NCBI GenBank assembly: GCA_009840445.1
Contig: VXNS01000071.1
Span: forward strand, 1-40,901
Origin: Synechococcus sp. SB0662_bin_14
Lineage (GTDB): Bacteria > Cyanobacteriota > Cyanobacteriia > PCC-6307 > Cyanobiaceae
Direction: 5' to 3'
DNA length: 40,901 nt
This document shows positions 24,335 to 34,976 of the stretch, one piece after another; within the stretch, counting starts at the first letter, position 1, and each line of letters starts with the position of its first letter. Made by a program: the position numbers and the translations under genes. A model generated the notes under the pieces. It was not told where the DNA came from. It searched no databases and was given only the letters and a program-made list of their open reading frames with translations.

Positions 24335-26869
24335 TTACCAGGACAATTCGGCCCGCAGGAAAAACGTGCGGCCACGGATCGAGTCAAGCCTTGTGTCGGC
24401 GCTGCCGGGATCGGCTGAATCCACCGAAGGGCCGCGATCCGTAAGGTTAAGCACACCGCCCTGCAGCGCCAACCCCTCCATGTCAAAGACATCCCGCCAC
24501 TCCAGCGTCAAATCGTGGCCGACCCATGGGTCAAACCTTCCGGTTCCCAGATCGTTCTCGTAGCCTGAAACGGCTCGCGTGTGCCAGGCAGCGGTCACGT
24601 TGCCCCAGTTCATGTCCAATGTGGCATGAACACGGTGTTTGGGGAAGTCACCGGGTTGCACCATGCCGTCAACTTTGTATTCGTTCTCGGTGATGTAAGC
24701 CCAGTGGACATCCAGACCAGCGTCCACAATGCCCATGTTCCAATCGGTGCGGCCGCTGAGGCTGAAGCCGGACACCCTTGATTCGCCCGTGTTCACCAGG
24801 GGATTGCGGATTTCTGCGATCACACCGCTTTGACGGGTCACCAGGGCTGATGATCCTTGCTGGGCTTCCATGTCAACGATGGACTGGGGAGCGGCCCGGG
24901 CCGGTAGTTCAGAATTCTCAACCCGGAACCAGTCTGCGGCAAGAGAGAGGTGCCCCAACTCCGCGATTCCGCCAAGGCTCCAGGTTTTCGACTCGCTTGG
25001 CTTCAATTCGGAATTGCTGCCGTAGATGGTCTTGACCTGGCTCAGGTCACACTCCGCCAGTGGTCCAGTGTGGATTTTCGTGTCACAGATGTTGGGATAC
25101 ACAACAGCATCCATGGAATGGAGGTTGCTGAGGGACGGCGGATTTGAACCCTTTTGGAAGGAACCGTGCAGCGTAACCAGGTCGTTCACACGCCAGGCGC
25201 TGGCCATGGTCAATGCGTGGGTCGATTCCACATCGTCGTTATCATCAAACTGGGCGGCCAGCAAGACGGTCCAGTCGGGAAGTGGTGGAAATTGCACCTC
25301 GGCAAATCCTGACTTGCGCGATCTCTTGCCCTCGTAAGAGATTCCGCCAGAGCCAAGTACATCTTCTAAGGGATAGACTTTCCCAGCACTATCCTTATGT
25401 TTTAGAATATCTTTCTGCTCTTGATTCGCGATTTCAAAGCCGAAAGTCCATTGCAGATTACCGCCAGGTAACGCCAAGCCTGGTCCTTGGAGTGCGGCTT
25501 TTACTGTGGTGACATCAACAACTTCATCCCGGTTCAGGCTCAACGCCATTCTGCGAATCGCGGCCTGGTGGTCGGGGTCGGTTGATCGTGGATTGGTGAG
25601 GTCATACTCCCCTGCTTCAATAGCCGCAATGGCCAGACTCTCGCTCACGAAGGTGTTACCGGTTTCCCGTTCGTTACGGCGGTAGCGATTCACAGACAGA
25701 TCCCATCTGACGTTGTCCCGGAGTTTGCCCTGAAAACCAACCGTCACGTCGTGTTCCGTGTGATCCTCTGTCCAGTCACGGTTGCCATGGCCCACGAACC
25801 GGTGAGAGACGGTCAGTTTCCTGCTATCATCCGGATCCAATCCCGCTGCTGCCAGCAGTTCTGCGGTTGGATTGTCAATGGAAAATTGACCCACCGACGG
25901 GGCGTAGCGAAACTTGGTGTCTGCCCACGCCAGCCGCCCATCAATATAAAGCGATGCGGCATCACCCAGTGGGTAGTCAAGATTGGCGAAGACACGCTTG
26001 CTCTTGAATCGCTCCGTGTTCCACCAGATGTTGCCAAAAGCGAAGCCGCACCCTTCGCCAGAAGTGCCTGCGGGATTGGATAGAACTCCCGTATAGCCCA
26101 GGCTTGGGGAGCACGGACCCAATGCCCGTGCAACTGTGCGGCCTTCGTCACCCGTAAAGAAGACGGTATTGCCGCCGACAGACACGCCGGTTGTGTCCGC
26201 AAAGCGGCCGCCTGGGGACCACTTGGCGCGGCTGTAGTCCCTGTCGGCGCCGGGGATCTCACCCTTGTGAACGCTGTCGATGCCCACCACTAGGTGCCCC
26301 CTTCCCACGCCGCCGCCCCAGAGGATGCTGGCTTGTCCGGTGGCGCCGCTTGAGGCCTGGGGGAGCCCACCCAGTGCCGCCACCTCAAATCCCTCGTAAT
26401 CACGCCGAAGCAGGATATTGATGGCGCCCGCAACGGCAACACCGTCATCCATGGCCGCGGTGCCGTTGCTCAGCACCTCGATGCGTTCAACGGCCGACAA
26501 CGGCAGCAGTTCCAGAGAGCCGGTTGGGTAGCGGCCGTTGACCAGAACCTGGTATCCCAGGGACCATCGCGGGCGGTGTAGACCGAAGCTGTTGTAATCG
26601 GCCCGGTCAGAGAGCAACTCATCAAGGGTTGTCACGCCGGAGGCCTCAATGTCCTCCCGGGTGATTACGGCAACAGGCTGCCACAATTCACCAGGCGCCT
26701 GGTCCGATTCGTCGGTTGTATCGTTCCTGTCGGTACTTGGCTGGGCCACAACCGGCCCCGTGGCAGTGGCAACAGCCAACACCGTGGCCAGCAGGCCGGT
26801 CTTCCTCCAGGAGCAGGTTGATGCCGGATCCTGAAGCCCGTCCGGGCCGCTTCTGCTTCGATGGCCCAT
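24335..26869 (-). CDS. TonB-dependent outer-membrane receptor
   Basis: 844 residues. A signal peptide (basic start, LLATVLAVATATGPVVA, cleavage after about residue 42) is followed by a plug domain (PVAVITREDIEASGVTTLDE, VLVNGRYPTGSLELLPLSAV, VAGAINILLRRDYEGFEV, about 65-185), then a long region of alternating beta-strand character ending in RGRTFFLRAELSW. Such receptors pull scarce ligands such as iron complexes or cobalamin across the outer membrane using TonB. The plug resembles proteobacterial receptors; ligand unknown. I start at the ATG at 26869; upstream codons to 27169 are antisense to mutS. No TonB, ExbB or ExbD gene is in the window, and no clear TonB box is visible. The final residue is Trp rather than the common Phe. 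Confidence 0.88.
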   Translation of the reverse strand: MGHRSRSGPDGLQDPASTCSWRKTGLLATVLAVATATGPVVAQPSTDRNDTTDESDQAPGELWQPVAVITREDIEASGVTTLDELLSDRADYNSFGLHRPRWSLGYQVLVNGRYPTGSLELLPLSAVERIEVLSNGTAAMDDGVAVAGAINILLRRDYEGFEVAALGGLPQASSGATGQASILWGGGVGRGHLVVGIDSVHKGEIPGADRDYSRAKWSPGGRFADTTGVSVGGNTVFFTGDEGRTVARALGPCSPSLGYTGVLSNPAGTSGEGCGFAFGNIWWNTERFKSKRVFANLDYPLGDAASLYIDGRLAWADTKFRYAPSVGQFSIDNPTAELLAAAGLDPDDSRKLTVSHRFVGHGNRDWTEDHTEHDVTVGFQGKLRDNVRWDLSVNRYRRNERETGNTFVSESLAIAAIEAGEYDLTNPRSTDPDHQAAIRRMALSLNRDEVVDVTTVKAALQGPGLALPGGNLQWTFGFEIANQEQKDILKHKDSAGKVYPLEDVLGSGGISYEGKRSRKSGFAEVQFPPLPDWTVLLAAQFDDNDDVESTHALTMASAWRVNDLVTLHGSFQKGSNPPSLSNLHSMDAVVYPNICDTKIHTGPLAECDLSQVKTIYGSNSELKPSESKTWSLGGIAELGHLSLAADWFRVENSELPARAAPQSIVDMEAQQGSSALVTRQSGVIAEIRNPLVNTGESRVSGFSLSGRTDWNMGIVDAGLDVHWAYITENEYKVDGMVQPGDFPKHRVHATLDMNWGNVTAAWHTRAVSGYENDLGTGRFDPWVGHDLTLEWRDVFDMEGLALQGGVLNLTDRGPSVDSADPGSADTRLDSIRGRTFFLRAELSW

Positions 26870-26966
26870 GGGCTTGAACGAGTATTGAATAGACCAGATC
26901 CTAAGCCAGCATTGTTCTGCCCAGCAAGGGGGCTTCACAGGCGTTGCTGCGCCCATGGCCAGCAGG

Positions 26967-29696
26967 TCACTTCGCCTCCAGTGGCAACTCCCCGGGCTCC
27001 ACCCCCAAGCGGCTGTTGGCCTCAATGGCGCTGAGCACTTGACGGGCCCGCAGCACCACGGATTTGGGTATTCCCGCCAGGCGGGCGACTTCAATGCCGT
27101 AGCTGCGATCGGCGCCACCCGGGCGCACCTGGTGCAGAAACACCAGTCGGTCGTTTTCTTCAACCACAACCACTTGGTGGTTCACCACGTTGGGCAAAAC
27201 CTGGGCCAGGTGGTTGAGTTCGTGATAGTGGGTGGCAAAAATGGCGCGGGACCCCAGGCGGGTGGACAGGTCTTCCGCCACGGCCCAGGCAATGGCCAGT
27301 CCGTCGAAGGTGGCGGTGCCGCGGCCAATCTCGTCCAGCAACACCAGGGAGCGATCCGTGGCGTGGTGGAGGATGTTGGCGGTTTCGCTCATCTCCACCA
27401 TGAAGGTGGACTGCCCTGCCGCCAGGTCGTCCACGGCGCCCACCCGGGAAAAGATCCGGTCGCAGAGGCCAAGCCGTGCTTCGGTGGCCGGCACGTAACT
27501 GCCCATCTGCGCCAAAAGCTGGAGGAGGCCCGTCTGACGCAGGTAACAGCTTTTGCCACTGGCATTGGGACCGGTGAGGATGATCAGGTCGGCGCCATGG
27601 GATTGGCCCAGGGCAAGGTCGTTGGCCACAAACCTGCCCTGCACCAGATTTTGCTCCACCACCGGGTGCCGGCCCGCCGTGATGGCCATGGCGCGGCTGT
27701 CGTCCACGTGGGGACGGCAGTAGTTGTGGGTGGCTGCCAGCTCCGCCAGACCCACCAGGGCATCCAGCTCCGCCACGGCTGCGGCACGGTGGCGAATGGC
27801 GCCAGCCTGCTCCCCCACCTGCTGGCGCAGACCGCAAAACAGGTCGTATTCCCGTTGGGCCGTGCGGGAGCGCAAGGACAGGATGCGTCCCTCCCGCTCC
27901 TTCAGTTCCGGTGTGACGAATCGTTCCTCGTTGGACAGGGTCTGGCGGCGGATGTAGCGCTCCGGAGCCAGGTGGGACCGGCTCTTGCTGATGCTGATGA
28001 AATAGCCGAAGCTGCGGTGCAGGTTCAGGCGCAGGCTGCCGATGCCCGTGGCCTGTCGTTCCCGTTGCTCCAGTTGATTCAGCCAGGCGTGATCTTCCTC
28101 CAACCGTTGGCGCAGTTTGTCCAGACCCTCGTCCACCCCGTCCTGGATCAGGCCCCCTTCCGTCAGGGACAGGGGGGGGCTGCTCACCAGTGTCCGTCGC
28201 GTGGTCTCCATGAGTGCAACCAGGGCGGGATCCCGCTGGCGCAAGGGTTGGACGTAGGGGCCATGGGCATCATGGAGCAGGCCCGCCAACTGCCCCAACC
28301 GCTCCAGGCCGTCCGCCAGGGCCATTAGATCCCGGGCCCCCGCCGTGCCACTGGCTGAGCGCCCCGCCAGCCGCTCCAGATCCCCCATGGGGCGCAGCAC
28401 CCGGCGCAGGGCTTGCCGCAGCGGGGGCGTTGCAATCAGGGCGGCAATGGTCTCCTGTCGGGCGGCAATGGCTTGGAGGTCCACCAGGGGCCGTTGCAGC
28501 CAACGGCGCAGGCAGCGTCCCCCCATGGCTGTGAGGGTGCGGTCAATGGCCCAGAGCAGGGATCCCTGCCACTGGCCGTCCCGCTGGGTTTCCGTCAGCT
28601 CCAGATGGCGGTGGGTTTGCTGGTCGATCTGCAGGTGCCGGTCCAGGGAATAGGTGCTGGGCATGGCCAGGGGAACGGTCATGCCCCGCTGGGTGTCTTG
28701 CAGGTAGTGCAGCAAGCCGCCGCAGGCGCCCAGGGCCAAGGGGAGAGCATTCAGCCCCAGCCCGGAGACCCCCGCCAACTGGAAGCGCTCCTGTAACGCG
28801 GTCTCCGCCGCCGTGGTCTGGAATGCACGGCGGGGCACTGTGCCCACCGCCAGACCAGTGGGACACCAGGGAGGTGGCGCCGTGTCTGCCGCGCCCTCCT
28901 CGGGGTCACCCCCCTGGGGAAGCAGCAGTTCAGCCACCCGCAGGCGGAGCAACTCCTGGTTCAACTGGCTGCTGCTGCGCACCTGAGTGGCTTGGAACTC
29001 CCCCGTGGACACGTCCGCCACGGCAAGACCCCAGGCGGGGCCATGGCCGTTGTCACTGGCCAGCACTGCGGCCAGCCAATTGTTTTGGTGAGCGCTCAGC
29101 ATCCCTTCCTCCAGCACCGTCCCGGGGGTGAGCACCCGGGTGATGTCCCGCCGCAGGAGGCCTTTATGGTTGCTGGCGGCGGCTTCCAACTGGTCACAGA
29201 CAGCCACACTGCAACCGTGACGCAGAAGCTGGGTGGCATAACGCTCAAGGGCATGGTGGGGAATGCCGGCCATGGGCACCCGGCCAATGGCGCGTCCCCC
29301 TTCCTTGCCCGTCAGGGTCAACTCCAGCAGGGTGGAGGCGGTGACGGCATCCTCGAAGAAGCACTCGTAGAAGTCCCCCAGGCGGTACAGGAGCAGACGC
29401 TGGGGATGTTGACGCTTGAGCTCCACGTAGTGGCGGAGCATGGGCGTCAAGACCGGGACGGGCACCTGGCTGTGGTGACTCCAGCGGGGACCGTGATCCA
29501 GGGTCTTCTCGCCGGGATCCTGCCGGCCTCGCTGGGCGGTGGCGAGAGCTTGGCGCTGCTGGGGTACTGCTGGTTCGGGGCTGGCCCCGGCAGCAGTGGG
29601 GCCGTGATCCGCGGCGACGGCTTCAAAACCGGCGAGGGCCAACTGTTGATTGTGCCGGGGTTCTGCCGCATCACCCACCGTCTCCAACTCCCACAA
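26967..29696 (-). CDS. mutS: DNA mismatch repair protein MutS
   Basis: Recognises base mismatches and starts repair with MutL. 909 residues: mismatch-binding domain with [16 protein letters not shown] (Phe-Tyr-Glu motif, about 100-115), connector with [20 protein letters not shown], core and clamp domains, and the C-terminal ATPase with Walker [17 protein letters not shown], Walker [21 protein letters not shown] and [11 protein letters not shown]. The first 80 or so residues are low-complexity and not conserved, so the start at 29696 is uncertain; [13 protein letters not shown] further in is the start of clear homology. It is divergent from psbZ. Confidence 0.95.
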   Translation of the reverse strand: MWELETVGDAAEPRHNQQLALAGFEAVAADHGPTAAGASPEPAVPQQRQALATAQRGRQDPGEKTLDHGPRWSHHSQVPVPVLTPMLRHYVELKRQHPQRLLLYRLGDFYECFFEDAVTASTLLELTLTGKEGGRAIGRVPMAGIPHHALERYATQLLRHGCSVAVCDQLEAAASNHKGLLRRDITRVLTPGTVLEEGMLSAHQNNWLAAVLASDNGHGPAWGLAVADVSTGEFQATQVRSSSQLNQELLRLRVAELLLPQGGDPEEGAADTAPPPWCPTGLAVGTVPRRAFQTTAAETALQERFQLAGVSGLGLNALPLALGACGGLLHYLQDTQRGMTVPLAMPSTYSLDRHLQIDQQTHRHLELTETQRDGQWQGSLLWAIDRTLTAMGGRCLRRWLQRPLVDLQAIAARQETIAALIATPPLRQALRRVLRPMGDLERLAGRSASGTAGARDLMALADGLERLGQLAGLLHDAHGPYVQPLRQRDPALVALMETTRRTLVSSPPLSLTEGGLIQDGVDEGLDKLRQRLEEDHAWLNQLEQRERQATGIGSLRLNLHRSFGYFISISKSRSHLAPERYIRRQTLSNEERFVTPELKEREGRILSLRSRTAQREYDLFCGLRQQVGEQAGAIRHRAAAVAELDALVGLAELAATHNYCRPHVDDSRAMAITAGRHPVVEQNLVQGRFVANDLALGQSHGADLIILTGPNASGKSCYLRQTGLLQLLAQMGSYVPATEARLGLCDRIFSRVGAVDDLAAGQSTFMVEMSETANILHHATDRSLVLLDEIGRGTATFDGLAIAWAVAEDLSTRLGSRAIFATHYHELNHLAQVLPNVVNHQVVVVEENDRLVFLHQVRPGGADRSYGIEVARLAGIPKSVVLRARQVLSAIEANSRLGVEPGELPLEAK

Positions 29697-29784
29697 GCTG
29701 TTGCGGATCGTAGGCAGAAAAGCTCCAGTGGGTGGTTTTCATGGAAGACTGTTGCGTGGAGTCTCCTATCCCTGCTGCGTACCC

Positions 29785-29973
29785 ATGCAGATTCTCAACG
29801 TGTTCACTGTTTTCCTCCTGGTGGTGATGAGCTTCGCCATGGTGGTGGCTGTGCCGGTGCTGTACGCCAGCGGTGAAGACAGCGGTCGCTCCAATCGATT
29901 GATTCTTCTGGGCAGTGCCGCCTGGATTGGCCTGGTGTTGCTGAATTGGGGTATGAGTATCTTTGTGGCCTGA
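29785..29973 (+). CDS. psbZ: Photosystem II protein PsbZ
   Basis: 62-residue thylakoid protein with two transmembrane helices (VFTVFLLVVMSFAMVVAVPV and ILLGSAAWIGLVLLNWGMSI) joined by a polar loop, LYASGEDSGRSNR. It is a peripheral core subunit of photosystem II that helps contact with antenna proteins. The sequence is typical of picocyanobacterial PsbZ. The frame is open to 29650, but only the ATG at 29785 gives the conserved start. Adjacent ribH is the usual picocyanobacterial neighbour. Confidence 0.96.
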   Translation: MQILNVFTVFLLVVMSFAMVVAVPVLYASGEDSGRSNRLILLGSAAWIGLVLLNWGMSIFVA

Positions 29974-30009
29974 CAAACCAGGCTGCATTGCCCAGGAGCA
30001 TCCCCGCCA

Positions 30010-30507
30010 GTGACCACGTTTGAAGGGAGCTTTTCCGCTCCGCAGTTGGGCCGCGTCCGCTTTGGCCTGGTGGTGGCCCGTTTCAACGACCTCATCACCA
30101 CCCGGCTGCTCTCCGGCTGCCTCGACTGCCTGTCCCGCCACGGCATTGACACCAGCGAGACCAGTGTCCAACTGGATACGGTATGGGTGCCGGGAAGCTT
30201 TGAAATCCCTGTGGTGGCTCAACACCTGGCCCGCAGCGGTCGCTATCAGGTGATCATTGCCCTGGGGGCCGTGATTCGTGGCGACACGCCCCACTTTGAC
30301 GTGGTGGTTGCCGAGGTCTCCAAGGGGGTGGCCAGCGTGGCCAGGGACAGTGGCATCCCGGTGATCTTTGGCGTTCTCACCACCGATACCCTGCAGCAGG
30401 CCCTGGAGCGGGCTGGCATCAAGAGCAATCTGGGCTGGACCTACGGCCTTGAGGCCCTGGAGATGGCCAGCCTCATGGGTGTGCTGCCTGCCGTCATCAC
30501 CCATTGA
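30010..30507 (+). CDS. ribH: 6,7-dimethyl-8-ribityllumazine synthase
   Basis: Penultimate enzyme of riboflavin synthesis, forming an icosahedral or pentameric capsid in the cytoplasm. 165 residues with [51 protein letters not shown] with the catalytic histidine region, and [16 protein letters not shown]. The C-terminal [20 protein letters not shown] is the cyanobacterial variant of the usual GNKG helix. The start is GTG at 30010. Confidence 0.96.
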   Translation: MTTFEGSFSAPQLGRVRFGLVVARFNDLITTRLLSGCLDCLSRHGIDTSETSVQLDTVWVPGSFEIPVVAQHLARSGRYQVIIALGAVIRGDTPHFDVVVAEVSKGVASVARDSGIPVIFGVLTTDTLQQALERAGIKSNLGWTYGLEALEMASLMGVLPAVITH

Positions 30508-30567
30508 CAGATGTCCCCTCCATGGTTCATGCTTGGAACCCAGTCCATGGGGCCTCCCCGGCCTGCT

Positions 30568-30639
30568 GCGGATGTAGCTCAGTGGTAGAGCATCTCCTTG
30601 CCAAGGAGAGGGCCGAGAGTTCGAGTCTCTTCATCCGCT
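30568..30639 (+). tRNA. tRNA-Gly (anticodon GCC)
   Basis: 72 nt that fold as a cloverleaf: acceptor GCGGATG/CATCCGC, D arm GCTC...GAGC, anticodon stem TCTCC/GGAGA around loop TTGCCAA, T arm GAGAG-TTCGAGT-CTCTT with one weak closing pair, and T as discriminator. CCA is not encoded. The anticodon GCC reads glycine GGC and GGU codons. The last nine bases overlap the end of the GNAT gene on the other strand. Confidence 0.95.
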
Positions 30640-31155
30640 TCCTTCCCGGGATCTTGCAGTTCCCTTGTAGGTGGCTTGTGGTTTTACGAGCATGAGGTGC
30701 TGCTTCGCCTCTTCGTGGAAGCCGAGCCGCTGATAGAAGCCCATCCCATGGGTCGTCATGGCATAGACGCGCTCGGCACAACGCACCGCCGGCGCCGCCA
30801 GCAGACGGTTCACCACAGCCCGCCCTGCCCCACGGCCTTGCCAATCTTGACGAACCACCACGTCCCAGAGCACAGCCCGATAGATCCCGTCACTGGTGGC
30901 GCGCCCCACAGCCACCAGGTCCTCTCCGTCCCAGGTGCTCACGATCACGTCCGAGCCCCGCAGACACCGCAGCAGACCGGCAAGGCGCCGCTCCCGGGCC
31001 CAGAAGCTGTTGTCCATGAACAGTGTCTGCAGTTGACCCACCGGTAGGGCGTGCCCCTCCAAAGCTCTTTGCAGGGGGACCCGCAACAGGGCGGGGAGCC
31101 GGAAGAGCCAACGGCCATGGGAGAAGCTGCGCAGTGTGCTGGGGTCCTTGTGCAT
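30631..31155 (-). CDS. GNAT family N-acetyltransferase
   Basis: 174 residues. The GNAT core is visible: DGEDLVAVGRATSDGIYRAV (strand 2-3), LWDVVVRQDWQGRGAGRAVV with the acetyl-CoA-binding R-x-x-W-Q-G-R-G-A-G loop, and a final THGMGFYQRLGFHEE. Substrate unknown. An N-terminal extension of about 45 residues precedes the fold (SFSHGRWLFRLPALLRVPL). The TGA stop is formed inside the acceptor arm of the opposite-strand tRNA-Gly, so the two genes overlap by nine bases. The start, ATG 31155, faces secA. Confidence 0.87.
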   Translation of the reverse strand: MHKDPSTLRSFSHGRWLFRLPALLRVPLQRALEGHALPVGQLQTLFMDNSFWARERRLAGLLRCLRGSDVIVSTWDGEDLVAVGRATSDGIYRAVLWDVVVRQDWQGRGAGRAVVNRLLAAPAVRCAERVYAMTTHGMGFYQRLGFHEEAKQHLMLVKPQATYKGTARSREGSG

Positions 31156-31185
31156 TAGCGATCACCGGCAACGGGATGGCGATGG

Positions 31186-31191
31186 TAGGAT
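31186..31191 (+). promoter_or_regulatory. Candidate -10 element before secA
   Basis: TAGGAT in ggtaggatg, about 75 bp before the secA ATG, in the 106-bp gap between the divergent GNAT and secA genes. Same string as before rpsN and gyrB. Confidence 0.35.
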
Positions 31192-31264
31192 GATCGTTTC
31201 AATGAAGGCGACCTGTTGACAGTTCAGTCCATTGTCAAGGAGCCTTTGCCGCTGGAGACGCATG

Positions 31265-34114
31265 ATGCTCAAGCTGCTTCTGGGTGATCCCAACGCCCGC
31301 AAGCTGAAACGGTACCAACCCCTCGTGGCTGAGATCAACGGCCTTGAGGAGAAGGTGGCAGCCCTCAGTGATCAGGAGTTGCAGGGGCGGACCCAGGCAT
31401 TCCGAGAGCGCTTCGCAGGTGTTCACCAGCCGGAGCAACACCTTGAGTTGATGGACGAACTGCTGCCGGAGGCCTTCGCCGTGGTGCGGGAGGCGGGCAA
31501 GCGTGTGCTGGACATGCGTCACTTTGACGTGCAGCTCATTGGCGGCATGGTGCTCCATGACGGCCAGATTGCCGAGATGAAAACAGGGGAAGGCAAAACC
31601 CTGGTGGCCACACTGCCCGCTTACCTCAATGCTTTGACGGGGCGGGGAGTACATATCGTCACCGTTAACGACTACCTGGCCCGCCGCGATACGGAGTGGG
31701 TGGGGCAGATCCATCGCTTTTTGGGGCTGAGCGTCGGCTTGATCCAGCAGGAGATGAGTCCCGGGGAGCGTCAGCGCAATTACGCCTGTGATATTACCTA
31801 TGTCACCAACAGCGAGCTGGGCTTTGACTATCTACGGGACAATATGGCCACGGATCTTAAGGATCTGGTACAGCGGGACTTTGACTATTGCATTATTGAC
31901 GAGGTGGATTCCATTCTGGTGGACGAAGCCCGTACCCCTCTGATTATCTCCGGTCAGGTGGAGCGTCCCCAGGAGAAATACAAAGAAGCTGCTTCTATTG
32001 CCACCAGATTGCGGCGGGCCGAAGGGGTAACCAAAGACGGGGTAGACCCTGAGGGTGACTATGAGGTGGACGAGAAACAGCGCAACGTGATGCTGACGGA
32101 TCAAGGCTTTGAGAAGGTGGAGAAGCTGCTGCAGGTCAAGGATCTCTTTAACCCGAAGGATCCTTGGGCTCACTATATTAATAATGCTCTTAAAGCCAAG
32201 GAATTGTTTATTAAAGATGTTAATTATATTGTCCGTGAAGGTCAAGCGGTGATTGTGGATGAATTTACCGGGCGCGTGATGCCGACACGACGGTGGAGCG
32301 ACGGTCAGCACCAGGCCATTGAAGCCAAGGAAAGCTTGGCAATCCAGGCGGAAACTCAAACCATGGCCACCATCACCTACCAGAACCTGTTCCTGCTCTA
32401 TCCCCGCCTTGCCGGCATGACCGGCACCGCTAAAACAGAGGAGACCGAACTGGAGAAAACCTATAACCTGGAGGTGACGGTTGTTCCCACCAACTGTCCC
32501 CTGATTCGCAAAGACCTGCCGGATCAGGTGTTTAAGACGGAAGTTGCCAAGTGGCGCGCCGTAGCCGACGAGATTGCCGAGGAACACGAGACGGGTCGCT
32601 CTGTCTTGGTGGGCACCACCAGTGTGGAGAAATCCGAGTTGATCAGTGGTTTGCTGAGGGAACGCAGCATTCCCCACAACCTGTTGAACGCCAAGCCGGA
32701 AAACGTGGAGCGGGAAGCGGAAATCATCGCCCAGGCGGGTCGCGCTGGCGCTGTGACCATCTCCACCAACATGGCGGGTCGGGGCACGGACATTATCCTT
32801 GGGGGCAACACGGACTATATGGCCCGCCTGCGGATCCGCGAAGCGTTGCTGCCCCGGCTGGTGAACCCGAAGGATCCCCAGCTTATGGGCAGTGAGTTGG
32901 GCAAGCAGCGGTTGAATCCAGTGCAGGCGGAAGCCCTGCAACGTCAACAGCAGCAATCCCGCCGTCTGGCCAAGCTGTTCCCTTGCCCCCTCAGTACGGA
33001 AGTAGAGCAGGAACTCAAGCACCTGAGTGATGAGCTGGCGGACCCTCAGGCCTGGGGAGAGCATCGCTTGAGTCTCATCACGCTGGATGAGCGCCTCAAC
33101 GTGGCGGCAGAGAAAGCTCCCGTTCAGGACCCCTTTATCCAAAGGCTACGGCAGTTGATGCAGCGCATTCGTGGGGAGTACGACAAGGTGACCCATCGTG
33201 AGCAGGAGGACGTGACCAATCGTGGCGGTCTCCATGTGATCGGTACGGAACGTCATGAGTCACGGCGCGTGGACAACCAGTTGCGGGGCCGTGCCGGTCG
33301 CCAGGGGGATCCAGGGAGCAGCCGCTTCTTCCTGTCGTTGGAAGACAGCCTGCTGCGCATCTTTGGGGGTGACCGGGTGGCCAAGGTGATGGATGCTTTC
33401 CGCGTTGATGAGGACATGCCCATTGAATCCGGCTTGCTAACCCGCTCTCTGGAATCTGCCCAGAAGAAAGTGGAAACCTACTACTTTGACATTCGCAAAC
33501 AAGTGTTTGACTATGACCAGGTAATGAACAACCAGCGTCGTGCCATTTATGCGGAGCGGCACCGTGTTTTGAAGGGAGACCAACTGAAACAACAAGTTTT
33601 GAGTTATGGAGAGCGCACCATGGAAGACATTGTTGATGCTTATGTAGACCCTGAGATTCCCCCGGAGGAATGGTCACTGGATCGGTTGGCGGGTAAAGTG
33701 AAAGAATTTGTTCACTTGCTCAGTGAACTGCAACCTCGGGATCTCTTGGGTCTCAAGATTGAAGAGCTTAAAGTTTTCCTTTGCGAGCAGCTACGCAGTG
33801 CCTACGATATTAAAGAGGCCCAGGTGAATGAAATCCAGCCTAACTTGATGCGTCAGGCTGAGCGCTTCTTCATCCTGCAACAGATTGACACACTTTGGCG
33901 TGAACATTTGCAGAGTATGGATGCCCTGCGAGAGTCGGTGAATCTACGGGGATATGGCCAGAAAGATCCCCTGATGGAATATAAAAACGAGGGGTACACC
34001 ATGTTTTTGGAGATGATGACCCAAATGCGCCGTAACGTCATCTACTCCATGTTCATGTTTGAACCACGGCCACCGGCAGTATCCACGCCCCCCCATCGTG
34101 AGGTGATCGTCTGA
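31265..34114 (+). CDS. secA: Preprotein translocase ATPase SecA
   Basis: Motor that drives unfolded proteins through SecYEG in the plasma and thylakoid membranes. 949 residues: DEAD motor 1 with Walker A MKTGEGKT (about 105-112) and Walker [21 protein letters not shown]; the preprotein cross-linking domain within it; motor 2 with [20 protein letters not shown] and [20 protein letters not shown]; then helical scaffold and wing domains ending in [20 protein letters not shown]. The usual C-terminal zinc finger is absent, as in other cyanobacteria. ATGs at 31262 and 31265 adjoin; the second gives the canonical MLKLLLGDP. Several stretches (32160-32270, 33480-33860) use much more A/T at third positions than the surroundings. 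Confidence 0.97.
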   Translation: MLKLLLGDPNARKLKRYQPLVAEINGLEEKVAALSDQELQGRTQAFRERFAGVHQPEQHLELMDELLPEAFAVVREAGKRVLDMRHFDVQLIGGMVLHDGQIAEMKTGEGKTLVATLPAYLNALTGRGVHIVTVNDYLARRDTEWVGQIHRFLGLSVGLIQQEMSPGERQRNYACDITYVTNSELGFDYLRDNMATDLKDLVQRDFDYCIIDEVDSILVDEARTPLIISGQVERPQEKYKEAASIATRLRRAEGVTKDGVDPEGDYEVDEKQRNVMLTDQGFEKVEKLLQVKDLFNPKDPWAHYINNALKAKELFIKDVNYIVREGQAVIVDEFTGRVMPTRRWSDGQHQAIEAKESLAIQAETQTMATITYQNLFLLYPRLAGMTGTAKTEETELEKTYNLEVTVVPTNCPLIRKDLPDQVFKTEVAKWRAVADEIAEEHETGRSVLVGTTSVEKSELISGLLRERSIPHNLLNAKPENVEREAEIIAQAGRAGAVTISTNMAGRGTDIILGGNTDYMARLRIREALLPRLVNPKDPQLMGSELGKQRLNPVQAEALQRQQQQSRRLAKLFPCPLSTEVEQELKHLSDELADPQAWGEHRLSLITLDERLNVAAEKAPVQDPFIQRLRQLMQRIRGEYDKVTHREQEDVTNRGGLHVIGTERHESRRVDNQLRGRAGRQGDPGSSRFFLSLEDSLLRIFGGDRVAKVMDAFRVDEDMPIESGLLTRSLESAQKKVETYYFDIRKQVFDYDQVMNNQRRAIYAERHRVLKGDQLKQQVLSYGERTMEDIVDAYVDPEIPPEEWSLDRLAGKVKEFVHLLSELQPRDLLGLKIEELKVFLCEQLRSAYDIKEAQVNEIQPNLMRQAERFFILQQIDTLWREHLQSMDALRESVNLRGYGQKDPLMEYKNEGYTMFLEMMTQMRRNVIYSMFMFEPRPPAVSTPPHREVIV

Positions 34115-34156
34115 GGCGATTACCTGAGGTGCAACCGTCCCCCCAGCGGACCAGGA

Positions 34157-34930
34157 TCAGGCGTCGTTCTTGCCGTCCTCCTGGTCATTGAAAAACTCGA
34201 TAATCTCCCGATCTTGCAGGCTCTGGGCCTGCCCGCCACAGCGGGGACGCAGTGGTCGTCCAGCCGCCACATCCCGCAAGCACTCCTGCAGGGCAACCAC
34301 CTCCCCCTCCAGGGTGTCAATACGATCCATGAGGTTGCGGATGACGCGGGCTTCCGCATCCGGCAGTTGGGAGTGGGCCAAGGGATCCACCCGCACCCCG
34401 GAGCGGTGAATGACCCGACCCGGAACACCCACCACCGTGCAGTGGCCGGGCACGTCTTTGACCACAACCGACCCGGCGCCCACACGGGTATCGGCGCCAA
34501 TGGTGATGGCCCCCAGCACCTTCGCGCCAGCGCCCACAACCACGTTGCGATCCAGAGTGGGATGGCGCTTGCCGGTTTCCTTGCCGGTCCCCCCCAGGGT
34601 CACCCCCTGGTAGAGGGTGCAGCCCTCGCCAATCTCCGTGGTCTCGCCAATCACCACACCCATCCCGTGGTCGATGAACACCCCGCCGGCAATACGGGCG
34701 CCGGGATGAATCTCCACGCCCGTCAGGAAACGCCCGAGATGGGAGACGAGGCGAGGCACCAGTGGCAGCCCCAAGCGCCAGAGCTTATGGCTGAAGCGAT
34801 GAAGCACCAAAGCGTGGAAGCCTGGGTAACAGGTCAGGGACTCCAGCCAGTTCCGGGCTGCCGGGTCCCGTTCCCGAATCATCCGGAAGTCAGCCAAAAG
34901 CGTGCGCATGGCCATGGGGTGGATCAGCAT
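34157..34930 (-). CDS. cysE: Serine O-acetyltransferase
   Basis: Acetylates serine to feed cysteine synthesis, and so supplies the sulfur donor that SufS uses. 257 residues with an N-terminal helical domain and the left-handed beta-helix hexapeptide core: [20 protein letters not shown] with the catalytic histidine, [56 protein letters not shown] charged C-terminal tail, [20 protein letters not shown], extends past the core. ATGs at 34930, 34915 and 34909 are all possible starts. It converges with secA and lies 46 bp after gntR in the same direction. Confidence 0.94.
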   Translation of the reverse strand: MLIHPMAMRTLLADFRMIRERDPAARNWLESLTCYPGFHALVLHRFSHKLWRLGLPLVPRLVSHLGRFLTGVEIHPGARIAGGVFIDHGMGVVIGETTEIGEGCTLYQGVTLGGTGKETGKRHPTLDRNVVVGAGAKVLGAITIGADTRVGAGSVVVKDVPGHCTVVGVPGRVIHRSGVRVDPLAHSQLPDAEARVIRNLMDRIDTLEGEVVALQECLRDVAAGRPLRPRCGGQAQSLQDREIIEFFNDQEDGKNDA

Positions 34931-34976
34931 CCATCCTGACAGGTCTCTGTACCTGGCCTGTGCAGAGGGGCTGAAC

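Noticed and set aside
23056-24492. 478-codon minus-strand frame over the 3' half of pnp
   Set aside because: Shadow of pnp, which has complete PNPase domains in the plus strand.
31832-33142. 436-codon frame antisense to secA
   Set aside because: SecA motifs occupy the sense strand throughout; antisense product has no coherent domain.
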